Shown here: positions 25,201 through 33,521 of the stretch, one piece after another
How positions within the stretch are numbered: position 1 is the stretch's first letter
Layout of the letters: every line of letters starts with the position of its first letter
NCBI GenBank assembly: GCA_963742715.1
Contig: CAVUMR010000003.1
Span: forward strand, 868,001 to 932,000
DNA length: 64,000 nucleotides
Reading direction: 5' to 3'
Origin: CAVUMR01 sp963742715
GTDB lineage: Bacteria; Actinomycetota; Actinomycetes; Mycobacteriales; Micromonosporaceae
Program-made: the position numbers and the translations under genes
Notes under the pieces: model-generated
Told to the model about the DNA's origin: nothing
Databases searched by the model: none
What the model saw: the letters and a program-made list of their open reading frames with translations, nothing else

Positions 25201-26670
25201 ATGGCGCGCAGCGGCCGGTCCACCGTGCTGCGTACCCTCGCGGCCGCGCTGGCCGAGCGGACCAGCCCGGCCGACGCCCACCTGTACGTGCTGGACCAGG
25301 GCACCAGCGCACTGGCTCCGCTCGCCGCCCTGCCGCACTGCGGGGCGTACGTGACCGGCGACGACACCGACCGCACCGGTCGGCTGCTGGCGCTGCTCGA
25401 CGCCGAGATCGGCCGGCGGCAGCGGCTGCTCGCCGCCGGCGGGTACGGCTCCCTCGCCGAGCAGCGGGCCGCGGTGGCACCGGCCGAGCGACTGGCGTAC
25501 CTGGTGCTGCTGCTCGACGGGTACGAGACGTTCCTGTCCCGGTACAACGAGACCGACGCCGGCCGGCAGGTCGACGTACTGGACGGGCTGCTCCGGCGCG
25601 GGCCGGCGGTGGGGATCGTGCCGGTCCTGTCGACCGACCGGTCCGGCTTCACCAACCGGGTGGCCAGCGCGGTCGGCACCCGACTGGTGCTGCGGCAGGC
25701 CGAGGTGGACGACGTGGCCGCGTACGGGCTGAACCCGCGCCAGGCCCCGCGGCAGATGCCGGCCGGCCGGCTGCTGGTCGCACCGGGTGCGCTGGTCGGG
25801 CCGGACCCGCTGGAAGTGCAGGTGGCGCTGCTGACGCCGGACGCCGACGGGGTGGCCCAGGCCGCCGCGGTGGACCGGCTCGCGTCGGACCTGCGGCACC
25901 GCTGGGACGGGCTGGATCCGGCCGTACTCCCGCACCGGATCGATCCGCTGCCCACCTCGATCACGCTGTCCGAACTGGCCGAGCTGCGGTTGGGGCCGCG
26001 CCCCGAGCGACCGACCGTGTGCACCGTCGGCGCCGGTGGCGACCACCTCGTACCGATCGACGTGGACCTGGCCGAGGCCGGCGCCGCGTTCCTGGTCAGT
26101 GGCCCGCCCGGATCCGGCCGCAGTACCGCGCTGGCCGGCATCGTCGGCTCCCTCGCCGGGCTGACCGGTGGCACCCTGCCGGTGATCGCGGTCTGCCCGC
26201 GCCCGTCCCCGCTGCGGGCGCTGGAGGGGGTACCGGGCGTGCTCGGCGTACTGACCGGGACCGAGGTGGCCGCCGAGCTGGAGGAGCTGGTGGCCCGGGC
26301 CGGCGGACCGGTCGCGATCGCGGTGGACGACGCCGAGCTGCTGGCCGAGGGGCCGGCCGGGGACGTGCTGGAGCAGCTAGTCCGTACCGCCCGGGACTCC
26401 GGCGGGCTGGTGCTCGCCGCCGGCACCACCGAGGATCTTCAGCTCGCGCGGTACCGGGGCTGGCTAGCTGCGGCGCGCCGCAGCCGGTGCGGGCTGCTGC
26501 TGAACCCGTCGTCGTACGTCGACGGCGAGGTATTCGACCTGAAGCTCCCCCGCTCGACCTGCGGCGGCTGGCCGCCCGGGCGCGGGCTGCTGGTACTGCG
26601 CGGCAGCACGCTCGCGGTACAGGTGCCGGTACTGCCCGGTAGGGACCTGCACGGCACGGTGCTGCGGTGA
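22210..26670 (+). CDS. EssC/EccC-like FtsK-SpoIIIE type VII secretion ATPase with N-terminal FHA domain
   Basis: 1486 residues from GTG 22210 (AGAGG about 9 bases upstream). Order: ubiquitin-like or degenerate FHA fold (about 1-75); canonical FHA domain (about 115-200: IGRTADCDITLDDPEVSRRH, LGSRNGTG); two membrane helices (about 243-285); a D0 region; and three ATPase domains. D1 has a complete Walker A (GTSGSGKSE, Lys674) and Walker B (LVIVVDEFASLV). D2 (GMARSGRST) and D3 (GPPGSGRST) carry Arg1003 and Arg1304 in place of the lysine. Layout and length match firmicute EssC more than split mycobacterial EccCa/EccCb. This is the membrane motor for WXG100 export. It overlaps the kinase gene by GTGA. 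Confidence 0.93.
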   Translation: MEWELTVVDQHGRAVPVVVTAGPAATVGGLRRALGELSGTAPGHLYAGDRRLHPDQRLDAVGLVTGDSLAIGRPVVAPTVGAHQGVDPDAVTQPLGGAAAQTALQELAVVGGRDAGTAVPLWRAAVIGRTADCDITLDDPEVSRRHARVETSVDGGITVTDLGSRNGTGRGGFRLTGPTALADGDLVQVGETMVAVRQPEPPGAVLRREGSHQSFNRPPRIHRRTPAPEANVPAEPTKPQAFRFPLAAVLLPLLAAGIVYALMPSSAMYLIFLALSPVMILGNVIGDRRSGRQEYKKKQKEYTAELAALHERLAALVAAEEAETRRELPDPTAVVRIATAPTRRLFERRPGDDDFLRLRVGLHDRPAAIRLTGQGAADHPVPLVSSVPSTVDLPKVGVLGLAGPRRTTLALARALLTQAATLHAPHDLGLVLLSGRDAAGDWEPAGWLPHTLPHRPDLGCRRMIGTDADQAEARIAELRRIVDERRTEQRAALASGTPLGRRLVVLVDGARRMRTLTGLAELLIEGPAVGVYAICLDTAEADLPDECRATVVATSQSGTRVRVNQPGTGPDSEVLVDGLTDSGAAGVARALAPIRVLGARWGADGDLPESVRFLDLTGLGTDPTPAQVADHWSRQPGGRSTKVLLGIGPDGPVEIDLRRDGPHALVAGTSGSGKSELLQTLVTGLALGNAPDALNVVLVDYKGGSAFAECANLPHCVGMVTDLDGHLVGRALASLSAELRRREGILAAAGAKDIEDYWALTGGRLPRLVIVVDEFASLVEEVPDFVTGVVGIGMRGRSLGVHVVLATQRPGGVVNAEMRANLNLRVSLRVTSPAESTDVIEVPDAARISRRTPGRAYLRTGHSDLAVVQAARVGWPRVADAAPGRADDTVQVLPRRFIELGRQRPVAVRDDAAGHDGDTDLTVLVNAIGAAAQRFGAPAPAGPWLPPLAEQVTLAELEAVPGGALCVPIGLADQPRRQAQTTYPLDLATTGPVVVAGMARSGRSTVLRTLAAALAERTSPADAHLYVLDQGTSALAPLAALPHCGAYVTGDDTDRTGRLLALLDAEIGRRQRLLAAGGYGSLAEQRAAVAPAERLAYLVLLLDGYETFLSRYNETDAGRQVDVLDGLLRRGPAVGIVPVLSTDRSGFTNRVASAVGTRLVLRQAEVDDVAAYGLNPRQAPRQMPAGRLLVAPGALVGPDPLEVQVALLTPDADGVAQAAAVDRLASDLRHRWDGLDPAVLPHRIDPLPTSITLSELAELRLGPRPERPTVCTVGAGGDHLVPIDVDLAEAGAAFLVSGPPGSGRSTALAGIVGSLAGLTGGTLPVIAVCPRPSPLRALEGVPGVLGVLTGTEVAAELEELVARAGGPVAIAVDDAELLAEGPAGDVLEQLVRTARDSGGLVLAAGTTEDLQLARYRGWLAAARRSRCGLLLNPSSYVDGEVFDLKLPRSTCGGWPPGRGLLVLRGSTLAVQVPVLPGRDLHGTVLR

Positions 26671-28856
26671 ACCGCCGCGGTGCGGTGGCACCGGGCCAGC
26701 CGGACGCCGCCGTAAGCCGAGATGCCGGCGATAGAGACGCCGCCGTTGGTAGAGACGATGTCGCGAGTAGCGACGATGTCGCAGGTAGAGCCGAGGAAGC
26801 CCCGATCGACGAGCGCGGATATGGTACCCATCGATGGCCCTCGTCTCCGGACGTCGACGGGGAGCCGGAAACAGCAGGCCGTGATCAGTTGGCTACAGCG
26901 ATGCGTGATGCCGGGCGCTCCGGTGCCGAGGTCTACCCAGCGGTGGAGAACGTGACAGCCGAGTCCAGCAGGCCGGGCAGCGAGACCGCTCCGCCGAGTG
27001 CACCGCTGCGCGCCCCCGGGTACCCGCACGCTCCGGTGAGTGGTGGTCCGAGCGGCGGTCCGGGCCCCTGGCCGGCAGCACCGACGAGCGGTCCGGGCTG
27101 GCCGGCCGCGCCGACCAGTGGCGGTCCGGGCGGCTACCCGAGCGGTCCCTCCCGCGTCGACCCGTCCCGCGTCGACCCGTCCCGGGTCGATCCATCCCGT
27201 GTCGACCCGTCCCGCCAGGAGACGCTTCCGCCGGACCATCCGACCGGGCCGGCCCCGGACGGTACGCCGCTGGGCAGCCGGTACGTGCTGGACGAGGTGA
27301 TCGGCTCCGGCGCCACCGGCCGGGTGTGGCAGGGCCGGCGCCGGGCCGACGGCGCACCGGTCGCGGTGAAGGTGCTGCGCGAGGAGTTCGCCAAGGACCC
27401 CGACTCGGTGGTCCGGTTCCTGCGGGAGCGGAACACGCTCCGCTCGCTCGACCATCCGCACCTGGTACGGGTGTGGGATCTGGTCGCCGAGGGCGACACG
27501 CTCGCCGTGGTGATGGACCTGATCTCCGGCGAGGACCTGCGCCGGGCGATGCGCCGCGGTGCGGTACCGCCGGACCAGGCGATCAGCGTGCTCGTACAGG
27601 TGGCCGACGCGCTCGCCGCCGTCCACGCGGCCGGCATCGTGCACCGGGACATCAAGCCGGAGAACGTGCTGCTCAGCCCCGCATCTGCCGGCCCGTACGC
27701 CCGGCTCACCGACTTCGGGTTGGCCCGGGCCACCGACGGCCCGGCGGTGACGCGGATGTCGCAGCTGGTCGGTACCCCCGCGTACATCGCGCCGGAGCTG
27801 GTGGCCGGGCGGGACGCGACCGGCGCGGTCGACGTGTACGCGATGGGCATCACCGCGTACGAGCTGCTGTCCGGCCGCCGGCCGTTCGAGGCGTCGAACA
27901 CCGCGGCGCTGCTCCGCGCCCACCTGGACGAGGTGCCGTCCCGGCCGCCGGAGCTGTCCGAGCCGATGTGGCGGTTGGTCGAGGCGTGCCTGGCCAAGGA
28001 TCCGGAGGTACGCCCGAGCGCGGCGCAGTTGGCCGGCGGGCTGCGGGCGGCCACGGCGGGTGACCAGGTCACCCAGCCGGTCCCGTCGTTCGGCGGGCCA
28101 CCGCCGGCGGTGCGGCCCGTCTCGCTCGGCACGCCGCCGCCGTCGCTGGCGCGTCCGGTGAGCGAGACCACGCCGCCGCCGTTGCTCGGCGCGCGCCCGG
28201 TGACCGAGACCCCGCCGCCGTTCGAGCCGGCGCCGGCCGCGGGCGGCGTGCCGCCGGTCCGGCCGCACGATCCGGCCGCCGACCTGGCCACCGAGCCTCC
28301 GTTCGAGCCGTTCGCCACCCCGCCGGCCCGGTTCGAGCAGCCCGGGCAGTACGCCGATCCGGCCGCCGCGCTGGCCACCACCGGGGCGACCCGGCCGGCA
28401 CCGGTCGAGCCGGCTCCGCCGGCACCACCGAAGCGCCGTCGCCGCGGCCTGCTGATCGGCGTGATCGCCGCGTGCGCGGTACTCGGCTCCGGGCTGGGGC
28501 TGTGGATCGGCCAGCCGGACCATCCGAAGGCGGCCGAGCCGTCGGACCAGAAGACCGGTACGCCGGTACGCCAGTACGAGCTGCCGGTGACCGCCACCAC
28601 CCCCACCAGTGGCAGCGTCCGGCTGCAGTTCTCCGACGCGTCCGCCCTGCCCGGCTTCGACTCGTACGTGATCTACCGCGACAACACGCTGCTCACCCAG
28701 GTGCCGGCCGGACAGGCCCCGCCGTACGTGGTGGCCAACACCGACAAGCGCACCCAGCACTGCTACCGGGTGGCGGCGTTGCTGGTGACCGACGCGCCCC
28801 CGCCGTCAACCGCGAACAAGCCGGCCTGCCTGGTGGCGGACGGACGAACGGAGTGA
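26667..28856 (+). CDS. Transmembrane Ser/Thr protein kinase
   Basis: 729 residues, GTG start overlapping the ATPase stop. Residues 1-200 are a disordered Pro/Gly/Ser leader with short repeats (DAAVGRDDVASSDDVAGR; four VDPSR units). The kinase domain spans about 201-465: glycine loop IGSGATGRVW, Lys235, catalytic loop HRDIKPEN with Asp328, DFGLARA, and GTPAYIAPEL. A Pro-rich juxtamembrane stretch leads to one helix (about 592-613). The outer ~115 residues resemble a fibronectin-III-like fold (SYVIYRDNTLLTQV) with two Cys. Targets may include the FHA domains of the ATPase and of the protein at 19828; this is inference. Confidence 0.92.
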   Translation: MNRRGAVAPGQPDAAVSRDAGDRDAAVGRDDVASSDDVAGRAEEAPIDERGYGTHRWPSSPDVDGEPETAGRDQLATAMRDAGRSGAEVYPAVENVTAESSRPGSETAPPSAPLRAPGYPHAPVSGGPSGGPGPWPAAPTSGPGWPAAPTSGGPGGYPSGPSRVDPSRVDPSRVDPSRVDPSRQETLPPDHPTGPAPDGTPLGSRYVLDEVIGSGATGRVWQGRRRADGAPVAVKVLREEFAKDPDSVVRFLRERNTLRSLDHPHLVRVWDLVAEGDTLAVVMDLISGEDLRRAMRRGAVPPDQAISVLVQVADALAAVHAAGIVHRDIKPENVLLSPASAGPYARLTDFGLARATDGPAVTRMSQLVGTPAYIAPELVAGRDATGAVDVYAMGITAYELLSGRRPFEASNTAALLRAHLDEVPSRPPELSEPMWRLVEACLAKDPEVRPSAAQLAGGLRAATAGDQVTQPVPSFGGPPPAVRPVSLGTPPPSLARPVSETTPPPLLGARPVTETPPPFEPAPAAGGVPPVRPHDPAADLATEPPFEPFATPPARFEQPGQYADPAAALATTGATRPAPVEPAPPAPPKRRRRGLLIGVIAACAVLGSGLGLWIGQPDHPKAAEPSDQKTGTPVRQYELPVTATTPTSGSVRLQFSDASALPGFDSYVIYRDNTLLTQVPAGQAPPYVVANTDKRTQHCYRVAALLVTDAPPPSTANKPACLVADGRTE
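27150..27209 (+). repeat. Four 15-bp tandem copies in the kinase leader
   Basis: TCCCGCGTCGACCCG repeated four times with few changes, encoding SRVDP units. It lies in the disordered leader before the kinase domain. Confidence 0.85.
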
Positions 28857-28857
28857 G

Positions 28858-29868
28858 ATGACCCACCCCCACGGGACCGCCACCCTCGCCGCGGCCAGCG
28901 TCTCCGGCGCGGGCGGCGCCTCGGATCCGGCCAGCTACTTCGCGAGCGTGTACGGCGCGGCGTACAACAACCTCGAGCGCGCGCTGCGCGGCAAGCCGCA
29001 CACGGTACGACTCGCGCTGTGCTGCCTGTTCGCCGGCGGTCACCTGCTGGTCGAGGACGTACCGGGGGTCGGCAAGACCACTCTCGCCAAGGCGATCTCG
29101 GCCTCGTTCGACGCGAGCTGGCACCGGATCCAGTTCACCCCCGACCTGTTGCCGTCGGACATCACCGGTACCACGGTGTACGACCAGTCCACCGGCCGGT
29201 TCGACTTCCGCCCCGGTCCGGTGTTCGCGCATCTGGTACTCGCGGACGAGATCAACCGGGCGTCGCCGAAGACCCAGTCGGCGATGCTCGAGGTGATGGA
29301 GGAGCGGCAGGTCACCGTGGACGGCCGGGCGTACCCGGTACCGCAGCCGTTCCTGGTCATCGCGACCCAGAACCCGATCGACCTGGAGGGGACGTACCGG
29401 CTGCCGGAGGCGCAGTTGGACCGGTTCCTGCTGCGGATCGCGATCGGGTACCCGGATCTCGCCGCCGAGCAGGCCATTCTCACCGGCCGCGCGGCCACCG
29501 GCGCGCCACCGGAGCTGTCCGCGGTCGCCTCGATCGAGCAGGTGCGCTGGATGGTGGAGTACACCAGCCGGGTACACGTCGCGCCGGCCATCGCCGAGTA
29601 CATCGCGTCCCTCGCGCACGCCACCCGCAACCGGGACGAGCTGCGGCTCGGCGCGAGCCCGCGGGGCAGCCTGGCGCTGCTGCGCGCCGCCCAGGCGTGG
29701 GCCGCCGCGGCCGGCCGTGGCTACGTGGTGCCGGACGACGTCAAGACGCTTGCCGAGCCGGTACTCGCGCACCGGCTGCTGCTCGACGCCGAGTCGGAGA
29801 TCCGCGGGGTACGCCCGGCTGACGTGCTCGGCGAGGTGCTGCGCGCGGTGCCGGTCCCGGTGTCGTGA
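28858..29868 (+). CDS. MoxR-family AAA+ ATPase
   Basis: 336 residues. Walker A GVGKTTLAKAI (about residues 74-84), Walker B LVLADEINRASPKTQSAML, sensor ATQNPIDLEGTYRLPEAQLD, and sensor-2 GASPRGSLALLRAAQAW are all intact. MoxR ATPases act as maturation chaperones and are commonly encoded with DUF58 (vWA-like) proteins. The start is one base beyond the kinase stop, and the stop overlaps the DUF58 start (GTGA). Confidence 0.95.
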   Translation: MTHPHGTATLAAASVSGAGGASDPASYFASVYGAAYNNLERALRGKPHTVRLALCCLFAGGHLLVEDVPGVGKTTLAKAISASFDASWHRIQFTPDLLPSDITGTTVYDQSTGRFDFRPGPVFAHLVLADEINRASPKTQSAMLEVMEERQVTVDGRAYPVPQPFLVIATQNPIDLEGTYRLPEAQLDRFLLRIAIGYPDLAAEQAILTGRAATGAPPELSAVASIEQVRWMVEYTSRVHVAPAIAEYIASLAHATRNRDELRLGASPRGSLALLRAAQAWAAAAGRGYVVPDDVKTLAEPVLAHRLLLDAESEIRGVRPADVLGEVLRAVPVPVS

Positions 29869-31028
29869 GCGCGGGACTGCCACGGGACGGGTTGACCGGT
29901 ACCGGCTGGACGGTGTTGGCCGGTGGTGCCGCGCTGCTCGCGGCCGGCCTGTCGCTCGGCTATCCGGTGCTCACCGGACTGGCCGTGGCGGCCGGTGTGG
30001 CGCTGCTCGCGGCGGGGGTGTCCGCGCTGGTGCGACCGCGGTTGAAGATCACCCGTACGGTCCGGCCGGATCGGGTCACGGTCGGCGAGCCGGCGCACGG
30101 CACCATCGAGGTGTACAACACCGGGCGGCTGCCGGCGCCGAGCTTCGACGCGGTCGAGCGGCTGGACGGGGCACCGCTGCCGGTCACCATCAGCGGTCTC
30201 GGCGCGCGCCAGCGGCGCACCCTGCACTACCCGATCGCGACCCCGTACCGGGGGTTGGTCCGGCTCGGTCCGGTCATCGTGGAGCGGCGCGATCCGCTCG
30301 GCCTGATCCGCCGGTCGGCGCCGTTGGCCGGTGAAACCCAGCTTTGGGTACGCCCGCGGGTGCGCCCGGTACGCGCGCTGCCGATCGGCGTGGTGCTCGA
30401 CTTCGAGGGCCGGTTGACCGACAACGCGCCGAAGGGCTCGATGGCGTTCGCGTCGTTGCGTGAGTACGTGCCGGGCGACGACCCCCGGCAGATCCATTGG
30501 CGCTCCACCGCGCGGATGGGCAAGCTCGTGGTCCGCGAACACGTCGACACCAGCGAGCCGACCGCCGTGATCGGCCTGGACACCCGCGACTCGGTACTGG
30601 CACCGGCCGCGTTCGAGGAGGCGGTGGAGTTCGCCGCGTCGGTGGCGGTCGCCGCGCACCGGGTCGGGCACCAGGTCACGCTGGCCGCCCTGGACGAGGA
30701 CCGGCGCGGGGTGGAGCAGGCCGGCGGGTACGACCTGCTGGACCGGCTCGCGGCGGTACGGCAGACCGGTACCGCCGATCCGGGCGCGCTGCTGGCGATG
30801 CTCGAACGGTCCCGTGGCGGCGGCGCGCTGGTGGTGGTCACCGGCGCGGTACCCGGACTGGTGGCCCGCGTCGCGACGCAGCGCCGCCGGTTCGGCCGGG
30901 TGGTGGTGGTCCAGCTCGGCGACGAGGGCGGCATCTCCCGCCGGCCGGGCCTGACCGTGCTGCGGGCGAGCAGCGTGACCGAGGCGGCCAAGTTGTGGAA
31001 CAAGCTGGTCGCGGGCGGGCCGGCATGA
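29865..31028 (+). CDS. DUF58 domain-containing protein
   Basis: 387 residues, GTG start. Two N-terminal membrane helices (about 10-50) precede a beta-rich region and the DUF58 core (about 190-240: LREYVPGDDPRQIHWRSTAR). The C-terminal part has a vWA-like fold. Proteins of this family work with the adjacent MoxR ATPase and TgpA-type transglutaminase in envelope complexes. The stop overlaps a mini-ORF that in turn overlaps the next gene. Confidence 0.9.
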   Translation: MSAGLPRDGLTGTGWTVLAGGAALLAAGLSLGYPVLTGLAVAAGVALLAAGVSALVRPRLKITRTVRPDRVTVGEPAHGTIEVYNTGRLPAPSFDAVERLDGAPLPVTISGLGARQRRTLHYPIATPYRGLVRLGPVIVERRDPLGLIRRSAPLAGETQLWVRPRVRPVRALPIGVVLDFEGRLTDNAPKGSMAFASLREYVPGDDPRQIHWRSTARMGKLVVREHVDTSEPTAVIGLDTRDSVLAPAAFEEAVEFAASVAVAAHRVGHQVTLAALDEDRRGVEQAGGYDLLDRLAAVRQTGTADPGALLAMLERSRGGGALVVVTGAVPGLVARVATQRRRFGRVVVVQLGDEGGISRRPGLTVLRASSVTEAAKLWNKLVAGGPA

Positions 31029-31108
31029 GCGAGCTCCGCGAGCGAATCAGACAGCACAGTGCGCTCATGCCTCATGGCGCCGGCGAGCGAAGCGAGGCGG
31101 CGGCATGA
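31025..31108 (+). other. 27-codon mini-ORF bridging two genes; start-codon repeat copy
   Basis: ATGAGCGAGC... begins inside the DUF58 stop (ATGA) and ends GAGGCGGCGGCATGA, whose ATGA contains the tgpA-like start. Translation (MSELRERIRQHSALMPHG...) has no known domain. The first and last bases match the mini-ORF at 48374-48403, and the middle GAGCGAATCAGACAGCACAG resembles the 5' end of allF. It may keep ribosomes moving across the 76-bp gap. Confidence 0.5.
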
Positions 31109-33366
31109 CGTCCGTTCTTCCTCCTCCCGGCGCGACCACACGGCTTCGCTATGCCCCGCCGGCCAGCGCGGCTGACCGGGCCGGTTCTCCGGACGGCGGT
31201 CCCAAGCGGGCCAAGGCGTCCGGTGCCGCGGTCGCCCGCGCGCTGCTCGGCGCGCTGCTGGCGGCGCTGGCCGGCGCGGCGTTCGCCCCGGCGTTCGGCC
31301 GGTCCGCGCTGGACGCGCTGACCGACCTCCGGTTCAGCCTGCCGGTCGGCGGCATGGTCGCGGCCGTCGCGGTGATCGGGATCCTGCTCGGCGCGGGTAC
31401 CCGCTTCGCTCCGGTCAGCCGGCTGAGCATCGAACTCGCGGTGCTCGCCGCATTCGTGCTGCTGGTGGTCGCGCCCGGCCGGGTGATCCTGGACGGCCCG
31501 CGCCGGCTGCTGTCCTCCGCGCTGCCGCTCGAGCCGGCCGGCGCGGAACTGGCCACCGTGGTCGCGGTGGTCGGACTCGCCGCGATCGGCGCGGTCGAGC
31601 CGGCTCTTCGCCGCCGGTCGCCGCTGCTGCCGGCGCTCGCCCCGCTGCTCGCGGTCATCGCCGGGGTCGCCGCGAGTGCCAGTGCCGGACCGCCGCCGTC
31701 CTGGCTCGCCACCGCGTTCGGGCTGGTCTGCGTCGGACTGCTGCTGATCGGCCGGTACGCCGGGCCCAAACCGTCCACAGTGGACGGCCCCAGCACCGGC
31801 GCCACTCGACGGTTGATCGGTGGCGGCGTGGTGGTCGTACTGGCGGCCGCGGTCATCACGGCGACCGTGGCCGGACCTGTACTGCTGGACCGTACCGGCC
31901 GGACCGAGCCGGCCGACGCGCGTCGACTGGTACCGCAGCCGGTACAGCCGCGCACCGGTACCAGCCCGCTCGTCCTGTTCCCTGCGCTGCGTACCGGCAA
32001 GCTGCGGCTGAACCTGACCGTCGAAGCGGCACAGCGGCCGGACCGGATGCGGTACGCGACGCTGGACCGGTTCGACGGGATGTACTGGAGCACCGACGCT
32101 CGGTACCTGCGGGCCGCCCGGCGACTCCCACTCGACGAGAACCGGCCGGACGACGAGCTCCGTACCGAGCGGGTGACGGTGGACCGGGCCGGACCGTTCG
32201 GCTGGCTCGTCTCGTCCGGCCGACCGACCGAGGTGTCCGTCAGCGACCTGGGCGTGGACGAGACCACCGGTGACGTGGTGCTGCCCGCCGACCGTCCGAT
32301 TCCCACCGGGTACACCGTGCACAGCGCGGTACCCCAACTGACCGAGAACGCCCTACGGGCGGCGACCCCGGCCGCGGCGACCGGCCACGACGAGCCGGTC
32401 CCGGTGGACCTGGCCACCCGGGCGACCGAGATCACCGGTTCCGCCGAGTTCGGCTACCCGGCCCTGCAGGAGCTGGCGAACTACTTCAGCCACGGCGAGT
32501 TCGCCGAGGACGTGACCGCGGACCCGCCGTCCGGACACGGGCTGTTCCAGATCCGGCGGCTGATGACCGACAAGCGCGGCACCGCCGAGCAGTACGCGAG
32601 CGCGTTCGCCGTACTGGCCCGGGCGCTCGGGTACGACACCCGGGTGGTGGTCGGCTTCACCCCGCGACCGGACAGGAACAATCCCGGCACGTACCGGGTG
32701 ACCGGCCAGGACGTACATGCCTGGGCCGAGGTCCGGTTCCGGGAGCTGGGCTGGGTACCGCTCGACCCGACGCCCGGTAAGACGACCGACAAGGATCCGG
32801 ACGAGGAGCAGAACCAGACCTCGCCGAGCCCGTCCCCCAGCCCGAGCCAGCAGGCCAGCGCGCCGGCGAACCAGCCGTCGGCCGGACAGTCGGCAGGTGC
32901 CGCCGCGCCGCCGGGACGGTCCGTGACCGGTACCGGGGTGGTCGTGCTGGTGCTCCTGGTCGGGCTGTTCGCGCTGGTGGTGGCCGCGGTACCGGTGGCG
33001 AAGTCGGCGCGTCGGCGCAAGCGCCGCCGCGCCCCCGACCCGAACCGCCGGACCGCCAGCGCCTGGCAGGACACGCTGGACCGGTTGCGCGAGTCGGGCC
33101 TGTCGCTGGCCGGCGCGGACACCGCCGGTGAGGTCGGTACGGCCACGCACAGCCGGTTCGGCACCGGCGCGGGTGACTCGGTGGCCCGGCTGGCGTCGAT
33201 CTACGACGCGGCGATCTACGGCGCCGAGCCGGTACCGGGCTCGGTCGCGGACACCGCGTGGCGGCACGCGGACGCGGCCCGCAGGTCGGTACGAGCTGCC
33301 CTGCCGAAGCTGCGCCGACTGCGCGCCGCCCTCAACCCGCGCCCGCTGCTGCGCCGGTCGCGCTGA
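31105..33366 (+). CDS. TgpA-like transglutaminase-fold membrane protein lacking the catalytic cysteine
   Basis: 753 residues. About six hydrophobic helices in the first 270 residues precede an extracytoplasmic transglutaminase-like domain (about 440-560), then a Pro/Ser linker, another membrane helix (about 610-635) and a basic cytoplasmic tail. In the core, the usual G-x-C-x-x-F/Y-A-S motif reads GTAEQYAS, with Ala494 in the cysteine position. The His (VHAWAEV, His538) and Asp (LDPTP, Asp554) are present. MoxR, DUF58 and TgpA form a common gene triad. Activity through the classic Cys-His-Asp triad is unlikely, so a binding or scaffolding role fits better. Confidence 0.85.
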   Translation: MTSVLPPPGATTRLRYAPPASAADRAGSPDGGPKRAKASGAAVARALLGALLAALAGAAFAPAFGRSALDALTDLRFSLPVGGMVAAVAVIGILLGAGTRFAPVSRLSIELAVLAAFVLLVVAPGRVILDGPRRLLSSALPLEPAGAELATVVAVVGLAAIGAVEPALRRRSPLLPALAPLLAVIAGVAASASAGPPPSWLATAFGLVCVGLLLIGRYAGPKPSTVDGPSTGATRRLIGGGVVVVLAAAVITATVAGPVLLDRTGRTEPADARRLVPQPVQPRTGTSPLVLFPALRTGKLRLNLTVEAAQRPDRMRYATLDRFDGMYWSTDARYLRAARRLPLDENRPDDELRTERVTVDRAGPFGWLVSSGRPTEVSVSDLGVDETTGDVVLPADRPIPTGYTVHSAVPQLTENALRAATPAAATGHDEPVPVDLATRATEITGSAEFGYPALQELANYFSHGEFAEDVTADPPSGHGLFQIRRLMTDKRGTAEQYASAFAVLARALGYDTRVVVGFTPRPDRNNPGTYRVTGQDVHAWAEVRFRELGWVPLDPTPGKTTDKDPDEEQNQTSPSPSPSPSQQASAPANQPSAGQSAGAAAPPGRSVTGTGVVVLVLLVGLFALVVAAVPVAKSARRRKRRRAPDPNRRTASAWQDTLDRLRESGLSLAGADTAGEVGTATHSRFGTGAGDSVARLASIYDAAIYGAEPVPGSVADTAWRHADAARRSVRAALPKLRRLRAALNPRPLLRRSR

Positions 33367-33521
33367 CCCCCGGCATCGGCCCGGGGCCAGAACGGGCATC
33401 AGGCTGTTCGGATTTGTTCGGAAAAACGCCGTCATCCGGTGAGCGTCGCAAGCATGACTCCTGACGGGTCCGCAACGAGTTCCCGCTCGTCCGCCGATCC
33501 GACAGACCACAGGAGGAACAC

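Noticed and set aside
22186..26046. 1286-codon minus-strand frame opposite the ATPase
   Set aside because: Composition (Arg, Gln, Gly, His, Pro) and lack of any motif mark it as an antisense shadow of the EssC-like gene.
26439..28760. 773-codon minus-strand frame opposite the kinase
   Set aside because: Antisense of a clear protein kinase; no recognisable domain.
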